From contig JAAZDA010000031.1 of the NCBI GenBank assembly GCA_012512995.1, positions 1 to 16,135 of the forward strand: a stretch of DNA of 16,135 nt. The letters run 5' to 3'. Numbering within the stretch: the first letter of the stretch is position 1; each line of letters starts with the position of its first letter. The notes under the pieces were generated by a model. It did no database searches, had not been told where the DNA came from, and saw only the letters and a list, made by a program, of their open reading frames with translations. Below are positions 6,885-14,886 of this stretch, piece after piece. This stretch comes from Clostridiales bacterium (lineage in GTDB: Bacteria; Bacillota; Clostridia; Lachnospirales; Lachnospiraceae). The position numbers and the translations under genes were made by a program.

Positions 6885-8738
6885 ATGCCTTTACTTAGAA
6901 TAGAGCTTTTAGAGAACTGCTACATTACATCTGGGGATACGTATAATTCATACATAAAGGAAGATGTCTTTTTTGATCGGTTTGGCTTTCCATTCGTGCC
7001 TGCTGCCTATATAAAGAAAAGGCTCAATGATGTTGCGCAAAATGTTATAAGCAGCACGCAGATCGAGCAGATATTCGGTCGGAGTCATAAAAGGGGCTGT
7101 CTTGTTTTGGACAATGCGCTTGTTGAAAACAGAGACAGTATGCTCATGGAAATAACAGGCAGTGATGATCCATATATCAGTAACGCTTCTAACATACTTG
7201 GTCAGTTTACTTCATGCTACACATATTTCAGACGCGGTAAGGAATACAGGGCACGTTACCTGAAAAGTTCGTTGATCTTTGAATCATATTTTGAACTTGA
7301 CAGGGAATACAGGGAGCCATTTGCAAAATGTGTAAGTTTACTCGACAGACTTAGCGATGATCGAAAGAGCCGTGTCCTGTGCAGCATAGATTGGGAATAT
7401 AAGAAACCGTGTTACAACTGCGGAATGAGCGATATGGATGTACAGGAGACCGATGGCATTTATCGGCTGGAGTATAGCCTGCAGTTACTGTCAACAACCT
7501 GTATATGTAATCCGATCGATAATAATTCTTTGACAGTACCATATATCACGGGAAGAGAGATCCGCAGGATCCTGGAGAAGAGATTTGGAGAGAATTCAGA
7601 AAACGGATCCGGGGAGAACTGCGTTAAGTGCTCCTATGCATACTGTGATATGGGCGGCAAAAGAGGAGTCCCGATGCCTGCGAGCTATTCTGTAGTCAAG
7701 ACGGACAAGAAGCAGCTCAGAGATAAACTGTCGAACGGAAGGCGACTGGATGATTATGCCCAGTTAAAAAGCATTTCGGAATCATTTGTGAGGGACATCG
7801 ATGAAGAGAATATCAGATCAATGTCAGTAAGTACCTGTAGGGGGAATTTGTCATATCCGGATAAAAACGGAGAGAACGACTCGAAGAAAAGTCAATATGT
7901 AGGACTGAATCTTGAACAGAGTTTTCGTGGATTCATCGAAGGAAACAGAAAGCAGATAATGAAGATATAAAGATCCATTGTGGCAGACGGGAATGTAAGG
8001 ATAGGAGGTCTTTCGGAAATCGGATTTGGTAATGCTTATATATCCGTAGACAGAGTATCAGTAAAGCAGACTGAGCCAGAATATGCCAATGAAATAACAG
8101 TACTTGCAGTTTCTCCGCTGGTACTTAAAAATGACAGAGGATTGTACAGCGATAATACAGAATACCTTGTTAAGGAACTGGAAAGGCAATTGAATTGTCA
8201 TGACAGCCTTGAAATTGTAAAGTGTTTTAAATCATACGTTCCACTGATTGAAAAGAATGATAAATGGAATGAACTGAATCCTGTAATGTACGGATCAGCA
8301 AGCGGATCCATATTCAGAATAAGAAGAAAAGACGGGGAAAAGTTTGATTTTTCAAAAATCTCCAGCACATTTATAGGTTTTGATGTTGCGGATGGCCGCG
8401 GAGAAATAATGACACATCCCGCAGTTGATATTTATTATCGGACAATAGCTAAGGAGGAACAGGGGAAGGATGGTATCAGGAAACGCAGGTGCGATGACCC
8501 CAAGCCGGGTATACATCTGGTAAGGCATCTTCAACAGGAACACATATATGAAACCGCCAATCTGATGGGAAGGGTAGATGCGGAGGAGTTTTTCAACAAC
8601 AATTACAGGAATCTGGCAAAACTGCTGAAAGACATGTATGGCAATAACTGGAATAATGAAGATGTATTGAAACACTACATGGATGGCATAACAGAAGCTG
8701 TGAAATGCATGAATGTGGAGGACAACAGTGAACATTGA
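6885..8738 (+). pseudogene. csx10: Csx10-type RAMP protein with N-terminal Cas7-like domain, in-frame TAA
   Basis: Two same-frame pieces, 6885-7970 (361 residues) and 7971-8738, are separated only by TAA at 7968-7970. Together they give a 617-codon type III backbone protein. Residues about 1-185 resemble a Csm3/Cas7 RAMP: RFGFPFVPAAYIKKRL, IFGRSHKRGCLVLDNA, and a worn glycine loop SDDRKSRVLCSIDW. The rest matches the Csx10 layout: PYITGREIRRIL from residue 219, GVPMPASYSVVK, GLNLEQSFRGFIEG, glycine-rich loop GGLSEIGFG 374-382, SPLVLKNDRGLY, and SGSIFRI from 473. The stop lies 12 codons before the glycine loop, inside one RAMP fold, and the next start (GTG 7980) has no ribosome binding site. 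This indicates a nonsense mutation rather than two genes. The first start, ATG 6885, has GGAG seven bases upstream; GTG 6879 is too close. The 3' end overlaps the Csx19-like gene by 11 bp. Confidence 0.75.
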
Positions 8739-9123
8739 GATAATACCTGTAAAGGGTCATATACTTGCATATTCATATGAATCTCTTCTTTTTGACCGTT
8801 ATAAAGTAGAAAACGGCAGAATTGTATTGAGCACGGGAATGTGTTTTGAAGACAAAGGGTATTATGAGATTCATTGTTTTGATGAGATGAACGAATACCG
8901 CTTCCTTAGCGATGATGGCAAAACAAATGAATTTGTCCTCAGTGCCGGCGAAGAAACTGATGATGCGGATTCCTTTGTTTATACTGAGAAGCAATTGATT
9001 CAGGACAGATATATGGAAGATAATAACAGAGCATACCTTACAGTTGTAAATCGTTTTAAATTTTCAGAAGACGATGCAATCTATCTTAATGATTACAGGC
9101 TTGCAGGGGTGATAAATGAATAA
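8728..9123 (+). CDS. Csx19-like type III-D accessory protein
   Basis: The 131-residue soluble protein has the layout I associate with Csx19 (TIGR03984), a small protein found beside csx10 in type III-D loci. An N-terminal strand GHILAYSYESLLFDRYKVENG is followed by YYEIHCFDEMNEYRFLSDDGK, an acidic middle, and a C-terminal strand pair NRAYLTVVNRFKF and LNDYRLAGV. The match is by pattern and context only, and the function of Csx19 is unknown to me. The GTG at 8728 is chosen because GGAGG at 8717-8721 is six bases upstream; an in-frame ATG at 8713 precedes that site. It overlaps the end of csx10 by 11 bp and the start of the MATE gene by 8 bp, so translation of the three is probably coupled. The frame is intact. 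Confidence 0.55.
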   Translation: MNIEIIPVKGHILAYSYESLLFDRYKVENGRIVLSTGMCFEDKGYYEIHCFDEMNEYRFLSDDGKTNEFVLSAGEETDDADSFVYTEKQLIQDRYMEDNNRAYLTVVNRFKFSEDDAIYLNDYRLAGVINE

Positions 9124-10441
9124 GAAGATATGGAAGGAAATGGTCAGCATAGCCGGCCCGGCAATTGTAGAAAGCCTCTTCATGATTTTTATTGGCATGA
9201 TAGATACAAAGATGGTAGCAGGAATGGGGAGACGGGCTGTATCGGCGGTTTCACTGACAAATTAGCCAAAGCTATTCTTCTTCACGATTTATTTTGCATT
9301 GGCAACTTGCCTGACTATATGTGTTTCTAACAGTTATGGCAAAAAGGACAGTGCAGAAGCGAGCAAATATCTGGTCGCCATCATGAGGCTTACGGCAGTG
9401 ATCGCCCTGGCAGGCGGTGTGATACTGTATTTCTGCGCGAGACCAGTAATGATATTGTGTAGTAATCAGAAAGACACAATGGACATGTCAGTCGCCTATT
9501 TCAGAATCATAATGGGAGGCATGGTGTTCCAATCCCTCACGCTAATGATGAATGCAGCGCTGCGTGGCATAGGCAAAACAAAGATCACCTTGTTATCTAA
9601 TTCTGTTATAGGCGTGACGGATATTATCTTTAATTATTTCCTGATCGGTGGCGAAGCCGGTTTTCCGGCATTGGGAGTAGCCGGTGCAGCATATGCGACA
9701 GTCATTGGAACAGCATTTGGCTTTGTCGTGAGTCTTTTTCCATTCCTTGGTCATAAGGGATTTATGAGCCTTACCGATAAAGAAAAGCTCAAAGGATTCA
9801 GTGAGAAGGAAATGCTACGGAAGATACGACCAACAGTGCTTAATCTTTTCGGAGAGAATTTCCTTATGCGTATAGGTTTTCTGGTATCGGGAGTTATTGT
9901 CGCTCATATAGGATCATTTAATACAGCAGTATATTCGATCGGGATGATACTTATGAATATTTCGATCGCCTTTGGTGAGGGACTTCAGACGGCCTGTGTT
10001 GCATTGATAGGACGGTGCTGTGGTGCAGGTGAAAGGGAAAAGATCCCGTCATATTTGAAGACAGCTCTGATCACCGGAGCTATATTGGCTGTTATAATTG
10101 CTTCTTCATACGCGTTATTTGGAGAAGAGTTCTTCGGATTCTTCCTGAACGACAAGCGGTTTACGAATGCGGGCAGTTCAGTCAGTCTGATCGTGGCATT
10201 TATATGTATATTCCAGATAGAAAGATCTATATACATAGGGGCTATGAGGGGAGAAAAAGAGGTCGTTATCCCGAGGCGTATAGCAACGCTGTGTGTGCTG
10301 GTAATTAACCCCTTACTGAGTTATGTGTTTGGAATCGTACTGAGATATGGAATCTGGATATCAATTGCAATCGATCAGGTAATTTGGTATGTATGTACAA
10401 GAGTGAGCTACAGGAAATTTCTGGCGAACAAAATGAAATGA
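9116..10441 (+). pseudogene. MATE-family multidrug/cation antiporter, in-frame TAG at codon 50
   Basis: The frame from ATG 9116 encodes 441 codons, the normal MATE length, with one interruption: TAG at 9263-9265 (codon 50). MATE proteins are 12-helix inner-membrane antiporters that expel drugs or metabolites using H+ or Na+ gradients. The N-terminus (SIAGPAIVESLFMIFIGMID, then TKMVAGMGRRAVSAVSLTN) is classic for the family, and the expected next residues are Gln-Pro. The actual codons are TAG-CCA, so a CAG to TAG change is the obvious origin. Downstream the family pattern continues (FALATCLTICVSNSYGKKD, LRGIGKTKITL) to TGA 10439-10441. ATG 9116 overlaps the Csx19-like stop and has AGGGGTGA just upstream, showing coupling to the CRISPR-like operon. 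Reinitiation at TTG 9299 would lack most of the first helix. Read-through at UAG-C is possible but unproven. Confidence 0.8.
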
Positions 10442-10469
10442 GTATTTATGAAAATCCGGAGGTGTTGTT

Positions 10470-10841
10470 TTGTTCTTAAATTTTTCTAATCATCCCGCTG
10501 AGTCATGGCAGAAGAAGCAGTTTGATGTTGCCAGCATTTACGGCGAGGTCATTGATCTTCCTTTTCCGCAGATAGACCCTGCGACATCTTCGGAGGATGT
10601 GGAAAAACTGGCCAGAGTTTATATTGGTAAAGTGATAAATATGAAACCTGATGTCGTTTTTGTAGCAGGAGAGTTTACATTTACCTATCTTGCAGTGAAA
10701 GGTCTGCTGCGTGCAGGAATCAGGGTCGTCAGTTCATGCTCAGTACGCCAGACTGTTGAAATTACAAGAGACGACGGAACCATGACGAAGAGTGTACACT
10801 ATGATTTCGTCCAGTTCAGGGACTACTCGGATAATATATAA
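10470..10841 (+). CDS. Csx20-like small protein, candidate CARF-related ring nuclease
   Basis: The 123-residue protein starts at TTG 10470, preceded by GGAGG at 10458-10462 (seven-base spacing), which decides the start MFLNFSNHP. The visible pattern is MFLNFSNHPAESW, YGEVIDLPFPQIDP (residues 24-37), KPDVVFVAGEFTFTYLAVKG (59-78), GIRVVSSCSVRQ (83-94), and HYDFVQFRDY (110-119). The alternating strands and helices, the GEFT/F-T-Y turn and the final F-V-x-F-R-x-Y strand resemble Csx20. Csx20 belongs with Csx15 and Csx16 among small proteins tied to type III CRISPR and proposed to bind or cleave cyclic oligoadenylate. It lies 28 bp after the MATE gene and is the last gene of the cluster. The family link is pattern recognition. 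The frame is intact, unlike csx10 and MATE. Confidence 0.55.
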   Translation: MFLNFSNHPAESWQKKQFDVASIYGEVIDLPFPQIDPATSSEDVEKLARVYIGKVINMKPDVVFVAGEFTFTYLAVKGLLRAGIRVVSSCSVRQTVEITRDDGTMTKSVHYDFVQFRDYSDNI

Positions 10842-10849
10842 GGCACCGA

Positions 10850-10864
10850 ATTCTGTTACAGAAT
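10850..10864 (+). other. Short dyad after the Csx20-like gene
   Basis: ATTCTG (10850-10855) and CAGAAT (10859-10864) are perfect inverted arms around TTA, nine bases after the TAA stop. The stem is AT-rich and has no T-run behind it, so it is at most a weak 3' end or a protein site. It marks the end of the CRISPR-like cluster. Confidence 0.3.
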
Positions 10865-10891
10865 GAGCAGGAATAGCTAAAATTATGTTAC

Positions 10892-10907
10892 AAAATATGC
10901 ATATTTT
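10892..10907 (+). promoter_or_regulatory. 16-bp perfect palindrome upstream of the HD gene
   Basis: AAAATATGCATATTTT is self-complementary over its full 16 bp. It is the clearest symmetric site in the 128-bp gap before the HD gene. TTACAA (10889-10894) and AATAAT (10914-10919) flank or overlap it with a 19-base spacer and could be a weak promoter, in which case the palindrome lies where an operator would. AT-rich palindromes also arise by chance, so regulation is inference. Confidence 0.35.
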
Positions 10908-10969
10908 TCAAGAATAATGTGGCACAAAAATAACCACAACAGTCAACATGACATGAAATGAGGCTTTTA

Positions 10970-11626
10970 GTGAATTACAGTGAGCTTAAGAAGAATAAAG
11001 AAATTCAAGCTTATTACAAAAAGGGCAATGATATCCTCGGGAAGATGGGCTATACCGATCATTCTGTCGGGCATGCGGAACTTGTGGCACAGGCAGCCGC
11101 ACATATCCTGGAGTATTTCGGATATACGGCGCATGAGGTGGAGCTTGCGAGAATAGCCGGTTATATCCATGATATCGGCAACGCGATAAACCGTTCGCAT
11201 CACGCCGAATACGGAGCACTGTTGGCAAATGATATTCTCAAGGGCATGGATATGCCGCTCGAGGACAGGGCGACAGTAGTGGCTGCTGTGGCAAATCACG
11301 ATGAATCGACGGGAACAGCAGTCGATCCGGTCTCGGCTGCACTGATAATAGCAGACAAAACAGATGTCCGCCGCAATCGTGTCCGCACGAAGGATCCTGT
11401 TATGTTCGACATTCACGACAGAGTTAACTACGCGGTAGTCGGGCAGAACCTTCATTGCGATAAAGAGAGAAAGACAATAACGCTCAATCTTGAGATAGAC
11501 GAGAGCATATGCACGATGTATGACTACTTTGAGATATTCCTTGGAAGGATGGTCATGTGCAGACGCGCGGCTGAGGTGCTCGGCGTGACATTCAAGCTCA
11601 AGGCGAACGGACAGAAGGTACTGTAA
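10970..11626 (+). CDS. HD-domain phosphohydrolase
   Basis: The 218-residue protein is a single HD-superfamily metal-dependent hydrolase. The metal-site residues are visible in order: H35 (HSVGHAELVA), H67-D68 (AGYIHDIGN), a second His pair at 77-78 (SHHAEYGA), H110-D111 (VANHDESTGT) and D129 (IIADKTDVRRNRVR). The DKTDVRRNRVRT stretch and the MYDYFEIFLGRMVMCRRAAEVLG tail are shared by a conserved Clostridia and Bacilli family of unknown substrate. The substrate may be a nucleotide or signalling phosphate; I cannot say which. GTG 10970 is preferred because TGAGG at 10959-10963 lies six bases upstream. The in-frame ATG at 10958 has no ribosome binding site and adds only MRLL. This HD protein is not the missing Cas10 HD domain: its motif spacing and tail are those of a free-standing enzyme. 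Confidence 0.85.
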   Translation: MNYSELKKNKEIQAYYKKGNDILGKMGYTDHSVGHAELVAQAAAHILEYFGYTAHEVELARIAGYIHDIGNAINRSHHAEYGALLANDILKGMDMPLEDRATVVAAVANHDESTGTAVDPVSAALIIADKTDVRRNRVRTKDPVMFDIHDRVNYAVVGQNLHCDKERKTITLNLEIDESICTMYDYFEIFLGRMVMCRRAAEVLGVTFKLKANGQKVL

Positions 11627-11670
11627 AATAGAATTTAAAGCTTTACAACATAAGGCAAGGAGGGCAATGT

Positions 11671-13677
11671 ATGAATATATATGTAGACGCGAATGCTTGT
11701 CATGACGGCAACGGCTTGAAGGAAACGCCGTACAGGAGGATCAATGAGGCTGCCAAGGCGGCAATGCCAGGGGATGTAGTGCTTGTCGCTCCCGGGATAT
11801 ATCGCGAGAATGTCGAGCCGCTACATGCAGGAGAGGAAAACGCCCGCATAACATATCGCAGCACTGAGCCTCTCGGAGCTGAGATAACAGGTGCGGAAGA
11901 AGCCCGGAACTGGAAACCATACAAGGGAAATGTCTGGGTCACGCGGATAGACAACGGGATCTTCGGTGCGTACAATCCGTACACGAACTGGGTCTTCGGC
12001 GACTGGTATTTTGCAAAGAGGGACAAACACACTGGCTGTGTCTGGCTTAATGATGAGGCACTTTATGAAGCGACATCGCTCGATGCATGCATAAAAGGCG
12101 CGGTCTATGAGTGCTCATGGAACCCTGAAGCGTCCAAACGTAAGTGGTTTACTGAGCAGGATGTCACAACAAATGAGACGGTAATTTACGCGAACTTCCA
12201 GGGCGCGGATCCCACGAGAGAAAACGTAGAGATCACAGTGAGACGTGAGTGCTTCCTTCCACAGCTAAACGGAATAGGATACATTACAGTCAGCGGTTTT
12301 AATATCAACAAGGCTGCAACGACCTGGGCACCTCCGGCAGCTTATCAGGATGGAATGATAGGCCCGCACTGGTCCAAGGGCTGGATAATAGAGGACTGCG
12401 AGATCTGGGGCAGTAAGTGCGCCGGTATTTCGCTAGGCAAATACTGTGATCCTGCAAATGACCATTTCTTTACGACAAAACATGTAAAGAGCCCCACACA
12501 GAGGGAGCGCGATGCAGTCTGCCGCGGCCAGTATCATGGCTGGCTCAAGGAGAAAGTCGGGAGCCACATCATCCGCCGCAACAACATTCATAACTGCGAG
12601 CAGGGCGGAATCATAGGCCGTATGGGTGGTGTCTTCAGCATAATCGAGGACAATCACATTCATCACATCAATAACATGATGGAGCTGGGCGGCGCAGAGA
12701 TCGCCGGCATCAAGATGCATGCCGCAATCGATGTCGTCATGAGACGCAATCATATTCATAACTGCACTATGGGGATCTGGACAGACTGGGAGGCTCAGGG
12801 AACGCGCATCACACAGAACCTTCTGTACGATAATGAGCGCCCTTCATATGCAAAACAACTTGAGGGCGGCATGATGTGCCAGGATCTTTTTGTCGAGGTG
12901 GGCCATGGCCCGACGCTGATCGACAACAACATTTTGTTGTCGGATGCATCGCTCAGGTTCGCGACAGAGGGAGTTGCTCTTGTCCATAATCTTATCTGTG
13001 GCGCGTTCACGATAGTGGGCGGTGGCACTGGCTGGCGCTACACTCCATATCACATGCCACATCGCACGGAAGTCATGGGCTTCATGACCATACTTCACGG
13101 GGACGACCGTATTTACAATAATATTTTCGTCCAGAAGTGGTCACCCGAGCCGTTCCTGATAAGACATGACAGTGATGATAAAACAGAGACAGAGAACCGC
13201 GTGGTGGGGACACATGTTTTCAATGAGTATCCTACTTACGACGAATGGATATCGCAGTTCGAGATGGATAGAGAGATTCCTGACATGGCAAAACTTGAAC
13301 CTGCGCACAACAGTCATCTTCCGGTTTGGATAAACGGGAACGCATATTTTGATGGTGCGAAGGCCTGCAGCAAAGAGAAGTCGAACCTGGTTGATGATAA
13401 GCATAAGGTGACGGTGGAAGTTGTTACTGAAGACGAAGCCGGAGATAAGCACAGTTGCAGACTTAATACGAATATTTATGATTTCCTTGGCGATTTCAGA
13501 TGCGGAATGATCAACACATCGATCCTCGGAAATGCATTCGAGCCCGATGAACCGTTTGAGAATCCGGACGGGACACCGATCACATTTGACTCTGACTATC
13601 TTGGAAATCACAGAGGAATCAATGTTATACCGGGACCTTTCGCGGCAGCAGAAGACGCGGCAAAGAGGCTCTGGTGA
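11671..13677 (+). CDS. GH120 beta-xylosidase (right-handed beta-helix)
   Basis: The 668-residue protein matches family GH120, whose reference is the Thermoanaerobacterium saccharolyticum beta-xylosidase XylC. It hydrolyses xylo-oligosaccharides to xylose in the cytoplasm; no signal peptide is present. The N-terminus (MNIYVDANACHDGNG, then AAKAAMPGDVVLVAPGIYREN) is the DUF1565-type start of a parallel beta-helix. Strongly GH120-like stretches are IYANFQGADP, WAPPAAYQDGMIGPHWSKGW, GSHIIRRNNIHNCEQGGIIG and GIKMHAAIDVVMRRNHIHNC. The nucleophile fits D372 (WTDWEAQGT) and the acid/base E409 (FVEVGHGP). The 37-residue gap between them seems longer than in XylC, with an insert around PSYAKQLEGGMMCQD. 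ATG 11671 has AAGGAGGG six bases upstream. The aldo/keto reductase gene follows after 13 bp, so the two are one operon. Confidence 0.88.
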   Translation: MNIYVDANACHDGNGLKETPYRRINEAAKAAMPGDVVLVAPGIYRENVEPLHAGEENARITYRSTEPLGAEITGAEEARNWKPYKGNVWVTRIDNGIFGAYNPYTNWVFGDWYFAKRDKHTGCVWLNDEALYEATSLDACIKGAVYECSWNPEASKRKWFTEQDVTTNETVIYANFQGADPTRENVEITVRRECFLPQLNGIGYITVSGFNINKAATTWAPPAAYQDGMIGPHWSKGWIIEDCEIWGSKCAGISLGKYCDPANDHFFTTKHVKSPTQRERDAVCRGQYHGWLKEKVGSHIIRRNNIHNCEQGGIIGRMGGVFSIIEDNHIHHINNMMELGGAEIAGIKMHAAIDVVMRRNHIHNCTMGIWTDWEAQGTRITQNLLYDNERPSYAKQLEGGMMCQDLFVEVGHGPTLIDNNILLSDASLRFATEGVALVHNLICGAFTIVGGGTGWRYTPYHMPHRTEVMGFMTILHGDDRIYNNIFVQKWSPEPFLIRHDSDDKTETENRVVGTHVFNEYPTYDEWISQFEMDREIPDMAKLEPAHNSHLPVWINGNAYFDGAKACSKEKSNLVDDKHKVTVEVVTEDEAGDKHSCRLNTNIYDFLGDFRCGMINTSILGNAFEPDEPFENPDGTPITFDSDYLGNHRGINVIPGPFAAAEDAAKRLW

Positions 13678-13690
13678 GATGGAGGAAAGC

Positions 13691-14803
13691 ATGACAAACG
13701 AACTTAAGGATACTCCGAAACTTGGCTTTGGTCTTATGAGACTTCCAAGGAAGGGGCTGGCAATTGATATAGAGCAGACATCACAGATGGTGGACATGTT
13801 CCTTGATGCGGGTTTCACTTATTTCGATACGGCATTTGTTTACCCGGGGTCGGAACCTGCAACAAAGAAGGCACTGGTAGAGAGACATCCGCGTGAATCG
13901 TATACGCTTGCGACAAAACTTAATATAACTGCCGCACCTACAGCAGGTATGGCAAAGGATGAGCTCAAGAAGAGCCTTGCAAGGACGGGAGCACGGTATA
14001 TTGATTTCTATCTGCTGCACGCAATAATGGGGAATAATTACAAAAAATTTGAGAAATTCGGTATTTGGGATTTTGTGGAAGATCAGAAGAAGAAAGGTCG
14101 CATAAAGCATTATGGGTTCTCATTTCATGACGGACCGGAATTGCTTGACAAGCTTCTGACTGAGCATCCAGGTGTCGATTTTGTTCAGCTTCAGATCAAC
14201 TACGCAGACTGGGAGAATAAGTCTGTCACTTCGAGAGCAAATTATGAAGTGGCGAGAAAACACGGCAAACTCATTACTGTCATGGAACCTGTAAAGGGAG
14301 GCACACTTGCAGGTCCTCCTAAGGAAGTGCAGGAGCTTTTCCATGCATATGATCCTGACGCATCAGCGGCTTCGTGGGCGATACGTTTTGTGGCGTCACT
14401 CGATGGAATACTGACAGTTCTGTCAGGGATGTCCAATGTGGCTCAGATGGAGAATAATCTTTCTTACATGAAGAATTTCAAACCTCTTAATGAAGAGGAG
14501 CAGAAGATAATCCAGCAGGCACAGAGGATCATGGGCAATTCGAGGACCATCCCATGTACAGCCTGCCATTACTGCACAAAGGGTTGCCCCATGCAGATAC
14601 CGATCCCTGAGATATTCGCGGCAATGAACAAGCAGCTCGGAAACGGACAGTACGATGCGGCTGCAGCTGACTACGCGAAGGTCACATCACAGGGACACAG
14701 AGCATCGAACTGCATCAAATGCAAACAGTGCGAGAATGCCTGCCCACAGCATATCAAGATTACGGAATGTCTGGAGCAGTGCGCAGAGACGTTGGAGAAA
14801 TAA
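13691..14803 (+). CDS. Aldo/keto reductase with C-terminal 2x[4Fe-4S] ferredoxin domain
   Basis: The 370-residue protein joins an NAD(P)H-dependent aldo/keto reductase barrel (about 1-275) to a ferredoxin-like tail. The catalytic tetrad is visible: D46 and Y51 (YFDTAFVY), K76 (ATKLN) and H110 (YLLHAI). The tail carries C289-x2-C292-x2-C295-x3-C299-P and C341-x2-C344-x2-C347-x3-C351-P, two cluster motifs for electron transfer. This fusion is widespread in anaerobic Firmicutes; the physiological substrate is generally unassigned. ATG 13691 is preferred because GGAGG at 13681-13685 sits five bases upstream. The in-frame ATG 13679 would overlap that site, and starts before 13677 lie in the xylosidase gene. 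Its place 13 bp behind a beta-xylosidase suggests reduction of a sugar-derived carbonyl, which is inference. It ends in TAA, followed by a strong terminator. Confidence 0.93.
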   Translation: MTNELKDTPKLGFGLMRLPRKGLAIDIEQTSQMVDMFLDAGFTYFDTAFVYPGSEPATKKALVERHPRESYTLATKLNITAAPTAGMAKDELKKSLARTGARYIDFYLLHAIMGNNYKKFEKFGIWDFVEDQKKKGRIKHYGFSFHDGPELLDKLLTEHPGVDFVQLQINYADWENKSVTSRANYEVARKHGKLITVMEPVKGGTLAGPPKEVQELFHAYDPDASAASWAIRFVASLDGILTVLSGMSNVAQMENNLSYMKNFKPLNEEEQKIIQQAQRIMGNSRTIPCTACHYCTKGCPMQIPIPEIFAAMNKQLGNGQYDAAAADYAKVTSQGHRASNCIKCKQCENACPQHIKITECLEQCAETLEK

Positions 14804-14836
14804 AATCAGGAAGGCTACAAGAACAGACCTATTACG

Positions 14837-14870
14837 AACGGTGCCGTGGTAATTCTGCGGCGCCGTTTTT
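14837..14870 (+). terminator. Rho-independent terminator after the AKR gene
   Basis: AACGGTGCCG (14837-14846) pairs with CGGCGCCGTT (14858-14867) through ten positions, one of them a G-U pair, around an 11-base loop. The stem runs into a TTTTT run at 14866-14870. It lies 33 bp after the AKR stop and is the best terminator in the window, ending the HD/xylosidase/AKR block. Confidence 0.9.
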
Positions 14871-14886
14871 GAGTGGAATTATTTCG

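Noticed and set aside
7968..9265. Stop-codon reassignment (TAA/TAG read as Gln)
   Set aside because: Intact neighbours end at natural lengths with TAG (membrane protein, helicase, epimerase) and TAA (NUDIX, HD protein, AKR), so the standard code applies.
9130..9330. 66-codon frame at the start of the MATE gene
   Set aside because: It is a shifted frame over the MATE N-terminus. The real frame from ATG 9116 gives the clear MATE sequence up to the in-frame TAG.
10970..11626. HD protein as the missing Cas10 HD nuclease domain
   Set aside because: It is a complete free-standing family with its own DKTDVRRNRVRT motif and tail, separated from the cluster by about 128 bp with dyads.
13141..13818. 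225-codon frame on the minus strand
   Set aside because: It is antisense to the end of the xylosidase and start of the AKR genes, both with strong family matches. It has no recognisable domain.
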